Assembly: GCA_018713245.1 (NCBI GenBank) | Contig: DVFM01000060.1 | Span: forward strand, 1 to 50,748 | From: Candidatus Merdivicinus intestinavium | Lineage (GTDB): Bacteria > Bacillota > Clostridia > Oscillospirales > Ruminococcaceae | Direction of reading: 5' to 3' | DNA: 50,748 bases | Part shown: piece by piece, positions 25,914 to 33,538 of the stretch | Layout of the letters: each line of letters opens with the position of its first letter | Position numbering within the stretch: the stretch's first letter is position 1 | Made by a program: the position numbers and the translations under genes | The notes under the pieces: model-generated | What the model was told of the DNA's origin: nothing | Database searches by the model: none | Seen by the model: the letters and a program-made list of their open reading frames with translations, nothing else

Positions 25914-26046
25914 TTTTCCGTTTTTCGGTGAACCTGTTGTTCTTATTATAATTTTTCCGTGGGAAAAAAGCAAATCTTTTTCCATGTTTTTGAAGATTTC
26001 ACGGAAAAGCTGTCACAAAATCTGTCACAGTTTGCAATTTTTCCGT
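25914..26046. promoter_or_regulatory. Four copies of TTTTCCGT in the regulator/essC intergenic region
   Basis: TTTTCCGT occurs at 25914-25921, 25953-25960 and 26039-26046, and inverted as ACGGAAAA at 26001-26008. Two copies lie within the -35/-10 spacers of the two divergent promoters. It is a candidate operator for the XRE-like protein. Confidence 0.45.
25945..25973 (-). promoter_or_regulatory. Promoter of the XRE-like regulator gene
   Basis: On the minus strand TTGCTT (25973-25968), a 17-bp spacer and TATAAT (25950-25945). A TTTTCCGT copy sits inside the spacer, where a bound protein would block transcription. Confidence 0.7.
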
Positions 26047-26060
26047 AGATTCGTTATACT
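26011..26060 (+). promoter_or_regulatory. Type VII operon promoter 1 with TGTCAC direct repeats
   Basis: TGTCAC at 26011-26016 and TGTCACA at 26023-26029 (12 bp apart) lie just upstream of TTGCAA (26032-26037), a 17-bp spacer and TATACT (26055-26060). The same arrangement with the same spacings recurs at 40630-40679. Confidence 0.75.
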
Positions 26061-26098
26061 GAAGTTATACAGAGATTATGGGAAAGGGGGCTTTTGCG

Positions 26099-29000
26099 GT
26101 GTTTGTCACCCTGTTGGACGCGGAAAGGGTCCGCACCGTTGTGCTGCCGCAGAAGGCCGGCGGCCGTTACCGGCTGGCGGATCAGCTTTTTGCGGAGGGG
26201 GCCGGCGGGAGCTGGCAGCTTCGCGCAGGCCGGAAATACCAGCGGCCGTCGTTTGTGCTGGAGGAGGGCAACGCCTACCTGCTGGCGGAGCGGGAGACGG
26301 GGCGGCAGATTGTGCTGCTCACCGAGCGGGAAACCATCGGGCGCAAAACCTTCCGCCGTTTCCTTCTGCCCCAGGGCGGGAGCGTCTCCATCGGCCGCGG
26401 GGACGGCTGCGACATCCAGTATGCGGCCCCCTTTGTCTCCCAGCCCCACGCACGCCTGGAAGAACGGGGCGGAAGCCTGCTGCTCACCGATGCGGGCAGC
26501 AAAAACGGCGTGTATGTCAACGGCAGACGGGTTTCCTCGGCCGAACTGAGGCCCGGGGACACGGTTTATATCTGCGGGCTGCGGCTGCTGGCGGGCCGGG
26601 GCTTTGTGGCGCTGAACAACCCGGACGGCATGGTGCGGTGCGGGGACAGGCTGCGGCTGATGGAGGCCCAGCATGTCCCGGAGCTTGCGGAAGAGGAGGA
26701 AGCGGCTCCGGAACAGCCGCTTTTCGGCCGTTCGCCCAGGTTCCGCCGGGAAATCGAGCCCGCCCGCTTTTCCGCCGACGCACCGCCGGCTTCCCCGGAC
26801 CAGGAGGGGACGCCGGTGATGCTGATGCTGGGCCCTTCGATTACAATGGGCATGGCCTCTCTGGGCACCGGCATCTTTTCGGTTTACAACGCCCTGAATA
26901 ACGGGGGATGGCTGTCCGCCGCCCCCTCCCTCATCATGTCCGCCAGCATGCTCATGGGCACCATGCTCTGGCCCGTCCTCACAAAGGTGCTGGACCGCCG
27001 CCGCCGCAGGAAAAAGGAGGCGGAGCGGGTGGACAAATACCGCCGGTATCTGGACGTTCTGCGCCTGCGCATCGCCGAGGAAGGCCAGCGCCAGGCCGAG
27101 ATTCTGCGGGAGAACACCGCCACGCTGGACGACTGCCTGGACCGCATCCGGAACCGCCGCCGTTCCCTCTGGGAGCGGATGGAAAGCCACAGCGACTTTC
27201 TCACGCTGCGGCTGGGGGTGGGGGAACTGCCCATGCAGGCGGAATTCCGCTTCCCGGAAAGCCGCTTTACGGTGGAGGAGGACCCCCTTCAGGCCGAACT
27301 GGAGGCGTTTTGCCGGGAGCCCCGGAATATCCCGGACGTGCCGATTACCCTCCCTTTGAAGGAAGCCTGCATTTCGGGCGTGGTGGGCCCGAAGGAACGG
27401 CTGCTGCCTTTTCTGAAAGGGCTGGTTCTCCAGCTCGCCGCCCTCCACGGCTACGATGAAGTGAAGCTCGCCTTTTTCCTGTCGGAAGAGGAAGAGGCGG
27501 ACTGGGACTTTGCCCGCTGGCTTCCCCACACCTGGGACGCCGAAAAGACGGCCCACTTTTTCGCGGCGGGAGAGGATACCCGCAAGGCCCTGGCCGGCCA
27601 CCTGGAGAAAATCTTCCAGGCCCGCGGCGAGGAGGAGGGCCGCCGGGAAAAAATCCGCACCTGGTATGTGCTGGTGGTCCCCGACCCCGCCGTTCTGCCC
27701 AGGCTGGAGATTGCCCGCCGCATTCTGGAGGCCCCGGAATGCAGGGGTTTTGTTCTGCTGTGCGCGGCGGGGGAACTGCGGCTGCTTCCCCGGGAATGCC
27801 GGCTGGTGGCCGACCTGACCGCAGCGGAAGGACGGCTGTTCCAGCCGGAAAGCATTGACGGCGAAGGGACGGCGTTCCAGCCGGACATCAGCTTTGAAGG
27901 CAGCGGGCGGGAGCTGGCGGTGAGCCTTGCCAACACGGCGCTGGACACCGGTTCCGGGCGCAAGCGTCTGCCGGATATGGTGCCCTTCCTCAAAATGTTC
28001 GGGGTGGGCAAGATCGAACACCTGAACGCCCTGGACCGCTGGAAGGAACACGACCCCACCAAAACCCTGGAAACCCCGGTGGGCGTCGGGGAGGACGGCG
28101 AACTTTTCATGCTGGACCTGCACCAGGATTATCACGGCCCTCACGGGCTGGTGGCCGGCATGACCGGTTCCGGCAAGAGCGAATTCATCATCACCTATAT
28201 CCTCTCCATGGCCGTCAACTACCACCCCGACGAGGTGGCTTTCATCCTCATCGACTACAAGGGCGGCGGCATGGCCAAAGCCTTTGAGCGCCTGCCCCAC
28301 ACGGTGGGCATCATCACCAACCTGGACGGCTCCGGCATTGAGCGGTCCCTCCTTTCCATCGAAAGCGAGCTGGCCCGCCGGGAACGGATTTTCCAGGAAA
28401 CCAGCCGCCGGATCGGCGCAAGCAACATCGACATCTACCGCTACCAGAAGCTCTACCGTTCCGGCTCGGTCCGGGAGCCTCTGCCCCATTTGTTCATCAT
28501 CTCCGACGAGTTCGCCGAGCTCCGCGCCCAGAAGCGGGAATTTATGGATAAGCTCATCAGCACCGCCCGCATCGGGCGGAGCCTGGGCGTCCACCTGATT
28601 CTGGCCACCCAGAAGCCCAACGGCGTTGTGGACGAACAGATCTGGAGCAACAGCCGATTCAAGGTCTGCCTCAAGGTGCAGGACAAACGGGACAGCGCCG
28701 ACATGATCCGCCGGCCGGACGCGGCGGACCTCTCCCAGACGGGGCGCTTTTACCTGCTGGTGGGCTATAACGAATTCTTTGCCCAGGGACAATCGGCCTG
28801 GAGCGGCGCGGCATATATCCCGGCCGACCGGCCGGAAAGCGGCCGCGACCGGAAGGTAAGCCTTCTCGACAGCGTGGGGCGCGTTCTGCGCCAGGGGGAA
28901 ATCAAGCGCAAAACGGTGGGAGACCCCATGAAGCAGCTGGACGGCATTGTCGATTATCTTGCCGGGCTGGCTGCGCAGGAGGGAATCAAGTCGCGTCCCA

Positions 29001-30580
29001 TGTGGATGCCGCCCCTTCCGAGCAAGCTCGACTGGGAAAAGCTGCTGGAAAAATACGTCACTGCCCCCGGCGGGAAGCCGGCGGTGGGCGAAATGGACGA
29101 CCCCGCCCGCCAGCGCCAGGCCCTTCTCCGGGCGGACGAAACCGAAAACATGGTGGTTTACGGCGCGGCGGGCTCCGGCAAGACCACCTTTGTCACCACG
29201 CTGCTCTACGCCCTCCTTTCCTCCCGCACGCCGGACCAGTTCCAGGCGTATCTGGTGGATTTCGGCGCGGAGACGCTGCGGATGTTCGCCAAAGCCCCGC
29301 ACATCGGGGATGTGGTTTTGAACGGCGAGGACGAAAAGCTCCAGAACCTGTTCCGCATGCTGAAAGAGGAGCTTGCCAGACGGCGCCGGCTCTGTTCCGA
29401 ATGGGGCGGGGATGCGGCGAGCTACCGCAAGGCCTCCGGAAAGCCCATGCCGCAGCTGCTGGTGGTCATCCACAACTACGCGGGCTTCAGCGAAAGCTGC
29501 GAGGCTCTGGAGCCCCAGGTGGGGGTTATGGCACGGGAAGGGGTCAAGTACGGCGTGACCTTCCTGCTCACCGCCGCCAACGCGGGGGCAGTGCGGTTCC
29601 GCACCCTCCAGAATTTCCGCCAGTTTTACGTGCTCCGGATGAACGACCGCTCCGAGTACACCTCTGTTTTGGGGGGCGCATGCAGCATCCTTCCTTCCGA
29701 GGTCAAGGGGCGCGGCCTCTGCCGGGAGGGGCAGGAGGCGCTGGAGTTCCAGACGGCCTGGTTGGGGGAGGACCCCGGCCCCCGTGTCCAGAATTTCTGC
29801 CGGGAGCTTTCGGCGGAGTGGAAGGGCCGCAGGGCTGTCCGGGTGCCGATTCTCCCGGAACGGGTGACGGCCTCCTTTGTGGAGGACGCCGTGGAGCCGG
29901 AGACGCTGAGCTTCCCGCTGGGCATTGCCAAGCAGTCGCTGGAGCCCTGCATGCTGCGGATTACCGCCCGGCCCATCCACTTTATCCTGTCCCGGGGCGG
30001 AGATTCCGGGTTCCTCGGCGCCTTCGCCGCGCTGCTTGAAGGAAAGCTGGGCGACGGTTTCCGGGCCCTGGACGGCGACGGCCGGCTGGACGGGTGCTGT
30101 GCGCGGCTCTCCGCCGGCGAGGACGGGCTGAACCAGACGGTGACCGAAATCTTCGGCGAGCTGGTCCGCCGCCACAACGAGGCCAAGGCGCTGCGCGAAG
30201 CGGGGAACCCCGCGCCGGTCTATCCGCCGAAGGTGTATCTGGTGAGCGGGCTTTCGCAGGTCCTGTCGAAGCTCGATCCGGACCGCCAGGATAAGCTCCA
30301 TCAGCTTTTGGAGCGCTGCACCGTCCCGCTGGCTGTGTTCTTTATCATGGCCGACCGGGCGGACGCGCTTTCCTCCTACGCCATTAAGCCGTGGTTCAAA
30401 CACCTGAGCCCGCTGGAAAACGGCGTCTGGCTGGGCGACGGCGCGGCCGAGCAGTATCAGCTGAAGCTGCACTCCGACCGCAGCCTGTACGCGAAAATCG
30501 GCGAGAACTTCGGGTATCTTGCAAAAGACGGCGCGCCGGTGCTGATGAAGCTGCTGGAAAGGGAGGAAAACGATGGATAA
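26099..30580 (+). CDS. essC: Type VII secretion ATPase EssC/YukBA (FtsK/SpoIIIE family)
   Basis: About 1493 residues. I chose the GTG at 26099, eight bases after AAAGGGGG, because the ATG at 26078 lies only about 10 bases from the expected transcription start. An FHA domain at about 85-165 has the phosphothreonine-binding pattern intact (IGRGDGCDIQY, SQPHARLE, GSKNGVYVNG). Two TM helices lie near 239-297. The first ATPase has GMTGSGKSE (about 687) and FILIDYKGGGMA. The second has GAAGSGKTT (about 1021). The third is degenerate, with SRGGDSG (about 1297) lacking the Walker Lys. It powers export of WXG100-type substrates across the membrane. It overlaps the next gene by 8 bp. Confidence 0.95.
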   Translation: MFVTLLDAERVRTVVLPQKAGGRYRLADQLFAEGAGGSWQLRAGRKYQRPSFVLEEGNAYLLAERETGRQIVLLTERETIGRKTFRRFLLPQGGSVSIGRGDGCDIQYAAPFVSQPHARLEERGGSLLLTDAGSKNGVYVNGRRVSSAELRPGDTVYICGLRLLAGRGFVALNNPDGMVRCGDRLRLMEAQHVPELAEEEEAAPEQPLFGRSPRFRREIEPARFSADAPPASPDQEGTPVMLMLGPSITMGMASLGTGIFSVYNALNNGGWLSAAPSLIMSASMLMGTMLWPVLTKVLDRRRRRKKEAERVDKYRRYLDVLRLRIAEEGQRQAEILRENTATLDDCLDRIRNRRRSLWERMESHSDFLTLRLGVGELPMQAEFRFPESRFTVEEDPLQAELEAFCREPRNIPDVPITLPLKEACISGVVGPKERLLPFLKGLVLQLAALHGYDEVKLAFFLSEEEEADWDFARWLPHTWDAEKTAHFFAAGEDTRKALAGHLEKIFQARGEEEGRREKIRTWYVLVVPDPAVLPRLEIARRILEAPECRGFVLLCAAGELRLLPRECRLVADLTAAEGRLFQPESIDGEGTAFQPDISFEGSGRELAVSLANTALDTGSGRKRLPDMVPFLKMFGVGKIEHLNALDRWKEHDPTKTLETPVGVGEDGELFMLDLHQDYHGPHGLVAGMTGSGKSEFIITYILSMAVNYHPDEVAFILIDYKGGGMAKAFERLPHTVGIITNLDGSGIERSLLSIESELARRERIFQETSRRIGASNIDIYRYQKLYRSGSVREPLPHLFIISDEFAELRAQKREFMDKLISTARIGRSLGVHLILATQKPNGVVDEQIWSNSRFKVCLKVQDKRDSADMIRRPDAADLSQTGRFYLLVGYNEFFAQGQSAWSGAAYIPADRPESGRDRKVSLLDSVGRVLRQGEIKRKTVGDPMKQLDGIVDYLAGLAAQEGIKSRPMWMPPLPSKLDWEKLLEKYVTAPGGKPAVGEMDDPARQRQALLRADETENMVVYGAAGSGKTTFVTTLLYALLSSRTPDQFQAYLVDFGAETLRMFAKAPHIGDVVLNGEDEKLQNLFRMLKEELARRRRLCSEWGGDAASYRKASGKPMPQLLVVIHNYAGFSESCEALEPQVGVMAREGVKYGVTFLLTAANAGAVRFRTLQNFRQFYVLRMNDRSEYTSVLGGACSILPSEVKGRGLCREGQEALEFQTAWLGEDPGPRVQNFCRELSAEWKGRRAVRVPILPERVTASFVEDAVEPETLSFPLGIAKQSLEPCMLRITARPIHFILSRGGDSGFLGAFAALLEGKLGDGFRALDGDGRLDGCCARLSAGEDGLNQTVTEIFGELVRRHNEAKALREAGNPAPVYPPKVYLVSGLSQVLSKLDPDRQDKLHQLLERCTVPLAVFFIMADRADALSSYAIKPWFKHLSPLENGVWLGDGAAEQYQLKLHSDRSLYAKIGENFGYLAKDGAPVLMKLLEREENDG

Positions 30581-30818
30581 GCTCCTGGTTGAAGTGTTTT
30601 TCCCCGCCGCGGGGAAGCGGTATGAGGTGCAGATTCCCCAGGACCTGCGGCTGTATGAAATTGGGCGCATCCTGGCAAAGCTGTTTGAGGGCGAAGAGCC
30701 CGGCAGCTACCGGGAGGGGGACGCCGCCCTCTGCGACAGAGGGGGCGCGATTTACAACGCCTCCTGCACCCCCCGCGAATTGGGGTGGCAGAACGGGGAA
30801 CAGCTGTTGTTTTATTAG
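30573..30818 (+). CDS. yukD: YukD/EsaB-like ubiquitin-fold protein
   Basis: 81 residues with the size and strand pattern of the WXG100-associated ubiquitin-like proteins: MDKLLVEVFFPAAGKRYEVQ, a short helix LYEIGRILAKLFEG, and the closing LGWQNGEQLLFY. In Bacillus and Staphylococcus the homologues YukD/EsaB are required for type VII secretion and act in the cytoplasm near the ATPase. It overlaps the end of essC. There is no C-terminal di-Gly, so conjugation is not expected. Confidence 0.85.
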   Translation: MDKLLVEVFFPAAGKRYEVQIPQDLRLYEIGRILAKLFEGEEPGSYREGDAALCDRGGAIYNASCTPRELGWQNGEQLLFY

Positions 30819-30841
30819 TTTGAGAAAGGAAAGGGGTGCAG

Positions 30842-31138
30842 ATGAATCTGGAATCCCAGGTTTACCGGCAGGCAATGGAGCTGCGCGCCTCTGCCGATAT
30901 GCTGGAAGAAGTGATCGCGCGGCTCCGGCAGACGGAGGACGACCTGGAAGAAGCCTACCGCGCCGAAGAGGGGCGGCTCCTGCGGGAAGCCCTCTCCAAG
31001 CTGCGGGACGGCCTGACGGCGGACGTCCGCTCCCTCTCCGTTTCCACAGAGCGGATGGAGGAAGCCGGAGCCCGGCTTGCCGCCCAAGAAGAAATTCTCC
31101 GGCAGAACCTGCTGGAAGAGGACAGCGGCCTGTTTTGA
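30842..31138 (+). CDS. Small helical coiled-coil protein of the type VII locus
   Basis: 98 residues from the ATG at 30842 after GGAAAGG. It is almost entirely helical and charged (ASADMLEEVIARLRQTEDDL, RMEEAGARLAAQEEILRQNL) with no TM segment or signal peptide. Size and helical-hairpin character resemble WXG100 or LXG-partner proteins, but no WxG turn is present. It lies between yukD and another helical protein, so a chaperone or structural role in secretion is inferred. Confidence 0.7.
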   Translation: MNLESQVYRQAMELRASADMLEEVIARLRQTEDDLEEAYRAEEGRLLREALSKLRDGLTADVRSLSVSTERMEEAGARLAAQEEILRQNLLEEDSGLF

Positions 31139-31153
31139 AAGGTGGGAGTTTGG

Positions 31154-31495
31154 ATGGACGAAAAGATCAGCATCCAGCCCGAATGGGTCCGGGAGCTGGC
31201 CTCCGGCCTGTATCGCTGCGCGTCGGACCTGGCGGAAATTTCGCGGGAAACAGCCTCCGTCCGGCTGGCTCCGGCGGTTGCCGGGGAAGAGCGGCTGGGT
31301 TCCCGCCTGAAAAAGGTGGCGGACGATACGGACAGGGCGGCGGAAAGCCTGCGGCGTTTTGCCGCCTTTCTGGAGGAAAGCGCCGCGGCTTATGAACAGG
31401 CGGAGCAGCGCCTGCTGTCCCAGGCGGATTCCCTGGAGATCCGGTTCCAGACAGACGGAGCCGGAAGCGGGGCGGAGCTTTATTTTGAGGATTGA
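31154..31495 (+). CDS. Small WXG100-like helical protein
   Basis: 113 residues from the ATG at 31154, a few bases after GTGGGAG; a GTG at 31142 is possible but less well placed. IQPEWVRELASGLYRCASDL forms a first helix and DRAAESLRRFAAFLEESAAAYEQAEQ a second, the hairpin layout of ESX proteins. The turn lacks a WxG motif. No secretion signal or TM segment is seen. It directly precedes the FHA protein gene. Confidence 0.68.
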   Translation: MDEKISIQPEWVRELASGLYRCASDLAEISRETASVRLAPAVAGEERLGSRLKKVADDTDRAAESLRRFAAFLEESAAAYEQAEQRLLSQADSLEIRFQTDGAGSGAELYFED

Positions 31496-31506
31496 GGAGG
31501 AATTGG

Positions 31507-32706
31507 ATGAGTAATCGGATACAAAGCTGCATGGAGCAGGGGGGCGCAGTCTTTCTGGTCCGCCTGGAGGAAGGGGAGCTGCTGGACCTTGCCGTGCTGG
31601 ACCGGCTCGCCGATCCGCCGGCCGGGGTTGCCGCCTGCCGCATGCAGATGCGGGGGGACCACCGGTTTTTGGAATACTCGGTGGCGGGATTTTCGCCGCT
31701 TTCCAGGCTTGCGGGAACGGAGTGGCGGAAAAAGCAGTTTCTGACCGTGGCGGAGAATCTGGCGTCTGCTTTCCAGTCCGCCGCCATGGGAGGGGTGGCG
31801 GAGCGGTTTCTCCCTGCGGGGCTGGAAATGGCCATGGTAAATCCCTCCGGCAAGGCCCTGCTGATCGCCATCCCCCTTCAGAACCGTCAGGAAGGAAGCC
31901 TCGCCGCGGTGGTGCAGGAGATGGTGTTCCGGTTTTCCTTCCCGTCGGATGAGGACAACAGCTATGTGGGGAGCTTTCTGAGCCTTTGCCGGGAAAAGCG
32001 CCCCCCCGACGAATTTCTGCGGCTGGCAGGAAGCCTGCGTCCCGCCCCGGCTCCCCAGGCGCGGTATTACGACCCGCAGCCCGCCCACAGCGGCACAACG
32101 CTGATTGCGGATGCAGCGGTTATGCAGGAAAATCTCCGCCGTCAGGCGGAGGCAGAAGAAAAGGCCCGCGCGGAAGAAGCGCGCCGCCGGGCGGAAGCAG
32201 AAGAAAAAGCCCGCGCGGAAGAAGCGCGCCGCCAGACGGAAGCAGAAGAAAAGGCCCGCGCAGAGGAAGCGCGCCGTCAGGCGGAAGCAGAGGAAAAAGC
32301 CCGCGCAGAGGAAGCGCGCCGTCAGGCGGAAGCAGAGGAAAAAGCCCGCGCGGAAGAAGCGCGCCGCCGGGCGGGAGGACCGGAAGGCTGCTTCCTGCGG
32401 CGGGACCGGACCGGCGAGGTGATGCATTTGGACGGGGAGGAATACATTATCGGCCGCCCGTCCAGCATGGATTACCGCGCGGCCTATCCCAACGCCCGCT
32501 TTTTCCCCATCCGGGGGAACACCGCCGTGGGGCGGCTGCACGCCCGGCTGAGCCTGGAGGGCGGGAAGTGGGTCCTGCGGGACCTGGGCTCCCTGAACCA
32601 CACCTGGGTCAACGGCCGGAAGCTGGAATCCGGCGGGGAAGCGGCGCTTCAGCCCGGCGACCGGCTGAAATTTGCCGATGAAGCCGTAACATTCGGGAAA
32701 GATTGA
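31507..32706 (+). CDS. FHA-domain protein with DUF6382-like N-terminus and EAR repeats
   Basis: 399 residues from the ATG at 31507 after GAGGAGG. Residues 1-175 resemble the N-terminal domain often fused to FHA in clostridial type VII loci. Residues near 197 contain SGTTLIAD, similar to the GTTLL core repeated in the 35752 protein. Residues 211-285 are five copies of a 15-residue charged unit, probably a rigid single helix. The C-terminal FHA domain (about 315-395) has EYIIGR, LHARLSLEGG and LNHTWVNGRKL. The Ser normally two residues before the conserved Leu-His is Gly (VGRLH), so phosphopeptide binding may be weakened. Confidence 0.85.
   Translation: MSNRIQSCMEQGGAVFLVRLEEGELLDLAVLDRLADPPAGVAACRMQMRGDHRFLEYSVAGFSPLSRLAGTEWRKKQFLTVAENLASAFQSAAMGGVAERFLPAGLEMAMVNPSGKALLIAIPLQNRQEGSLAAVVQEMVFRFSFPSDEDNSYVGSFLSLCREKRPPDEFLRLAGSLRPAPAPQARYYDPQPAHSGTTLIADAAVMQENLRRQAEAEEKARAEEARRRAEAEEKARAEEARRQTEAEEKARAEEARRQAEAEEKARAEEARRQAEAEEKARAEEARRRAGGPEGCFLRRDRTGEVMHLDGEEYIIGRPSSMDYRAAYPNARFFPIRGNTAVGRLHARLSLEGGKWVLRDLGSLNHTWVNGRKLESGGEAALQPGDRLKFADEAVTFGKD
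32137..32361 (+). repeat. Five 45-bp in-frame tandem repeats
   Basis: Each unit encodes RR(Q/R)(A/T)EAEEKARAEEA. The DNA copies are nearly identical, differing mainly at Q/R/T codons and third positions, so the array can expand or contract by slippage. Confidence 0.9.
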
Positions 32707-32718
32707 GGAGGAATTGAA

Positions 32719-33504
32719 ATGGGTTACTCGACCAGCTATCTTTATGAAGGCGTTTTAGAAGATTTGGGACGTTCTGTTGCCGGGGGCGCTGTCGCCCTGG
32801 TCATCAGCATCATTCTGGGAATTGCTGTTTACTTTGTGTTTTTAAGCCCCCGCAACGACGGGAAATTCCACGGCTTTGCGGGCTGGCTTTATGAATTTCT
32901 CAATTTCCGCAGGCTCCTTCTGGACTCCCTGCTGCGGATTATTTACATCATCGCATCCGTCTGGATCGTGCTGGGCGGATTCATCAACCTGTTCGTGGGC
33001 TACGGCAGCTTCGGCGCCAGATTCCTGGCCTTCCTGCTCTCCTCGATTTTTGGGAATATCGCCCTCCGGCTGGTGTATGAATTCATTATGATGCTGGTCA
33101 TTATCTGCCGGAACGTGGGCGACATCAACCGCAAGATGGGCGGCGGCCAGCAGCCGGTTCCGCCCCAGCGCCCCCAGCCCCCGCAGCCTCCCCAGAACGG
33201 CGGTTTCCGCCAGCCGCAGCGCCCGGTTCCGCCCCAGCAGCCCCCTCAGCAGCCCGCTTCTCCCGTCCGCCCCGCACAGAACCAGGCCCCTTCCGGCGCG
33301 GTTTTCGAGCCGGAGCGCCAGCCTTCCGCCGGCAGCCCTGCGCCGGAACGCCGGCAGGAGCAGTCCGCCTTTGAACCGGAACAGCAGTCCCAGCCTGCGG
33401 CGGCAGTAAAGCCCGGCGGGTCGGTGGTGTTCTGCCGCCACTGCGGCCAGCAGTTCAGCTCCGATGAGGAAGCCTGCCCCAACTGCGGCACCCGGCGGAT
33501 GTAA
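32719..33504 (+). CDS. Membrane protein with proline-rich linker and C-terminal zinc ribbon
   Basis: 261 residues. Three TM helices lie near 20-42, 70-95 and 98-130 (VALVISIILGIAVYFVFL, IIYIIASVWIVLGGFINLFV, FLAFLLSSIFGNIALRLVYE). A linker rich in Pro and Gln spans about 140-235. The C-terminal zinc ribbon is FCRHCGQQFSSDEEACPNCG. The ribbon and linker are probably cytoplasmic. It is one of three zinc-ribbon membrane proteins in this operon. I recognise no named family; a scaffold role in the secretion complex is inferred from position only. Confidence 0.75.
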   Translation: MGYSTSYLYEGVLEDLGRSVAGGAVALVISIILGIAVYFVFLSPRNDGKFHGFAGWLYEFLNFRRLLLDSLLRIIYIIASVWIVLGGFINLFVGYGSFGARFLAFLLSSIFGNIALRLVYEFIMMLVIICRNVGDINRKMGGGQQPVPPQRPQPPQPPQNGGFRQPQRPVPPQQPPQQPASPVRPAQNQAPSGAVFEPERQPSAGSPAPERRQEQSAFEPEQQSQPAAAVKPGGSVVFCRHCGQQFSSDEEACPNCGTRRM

Positions 33505-33538
33505 CCCCGCTGCAATCTGACAACAGGAGGAACCAGCC

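Noticed and set aside
26054..30670. A 1538-codon open frame on the minus strand opposite essC
   Set aside because: It mirrors a gene with clear ATPase motifs, has no recognisable domain, and long antisense frames are expected in GC-rich coding DNA.
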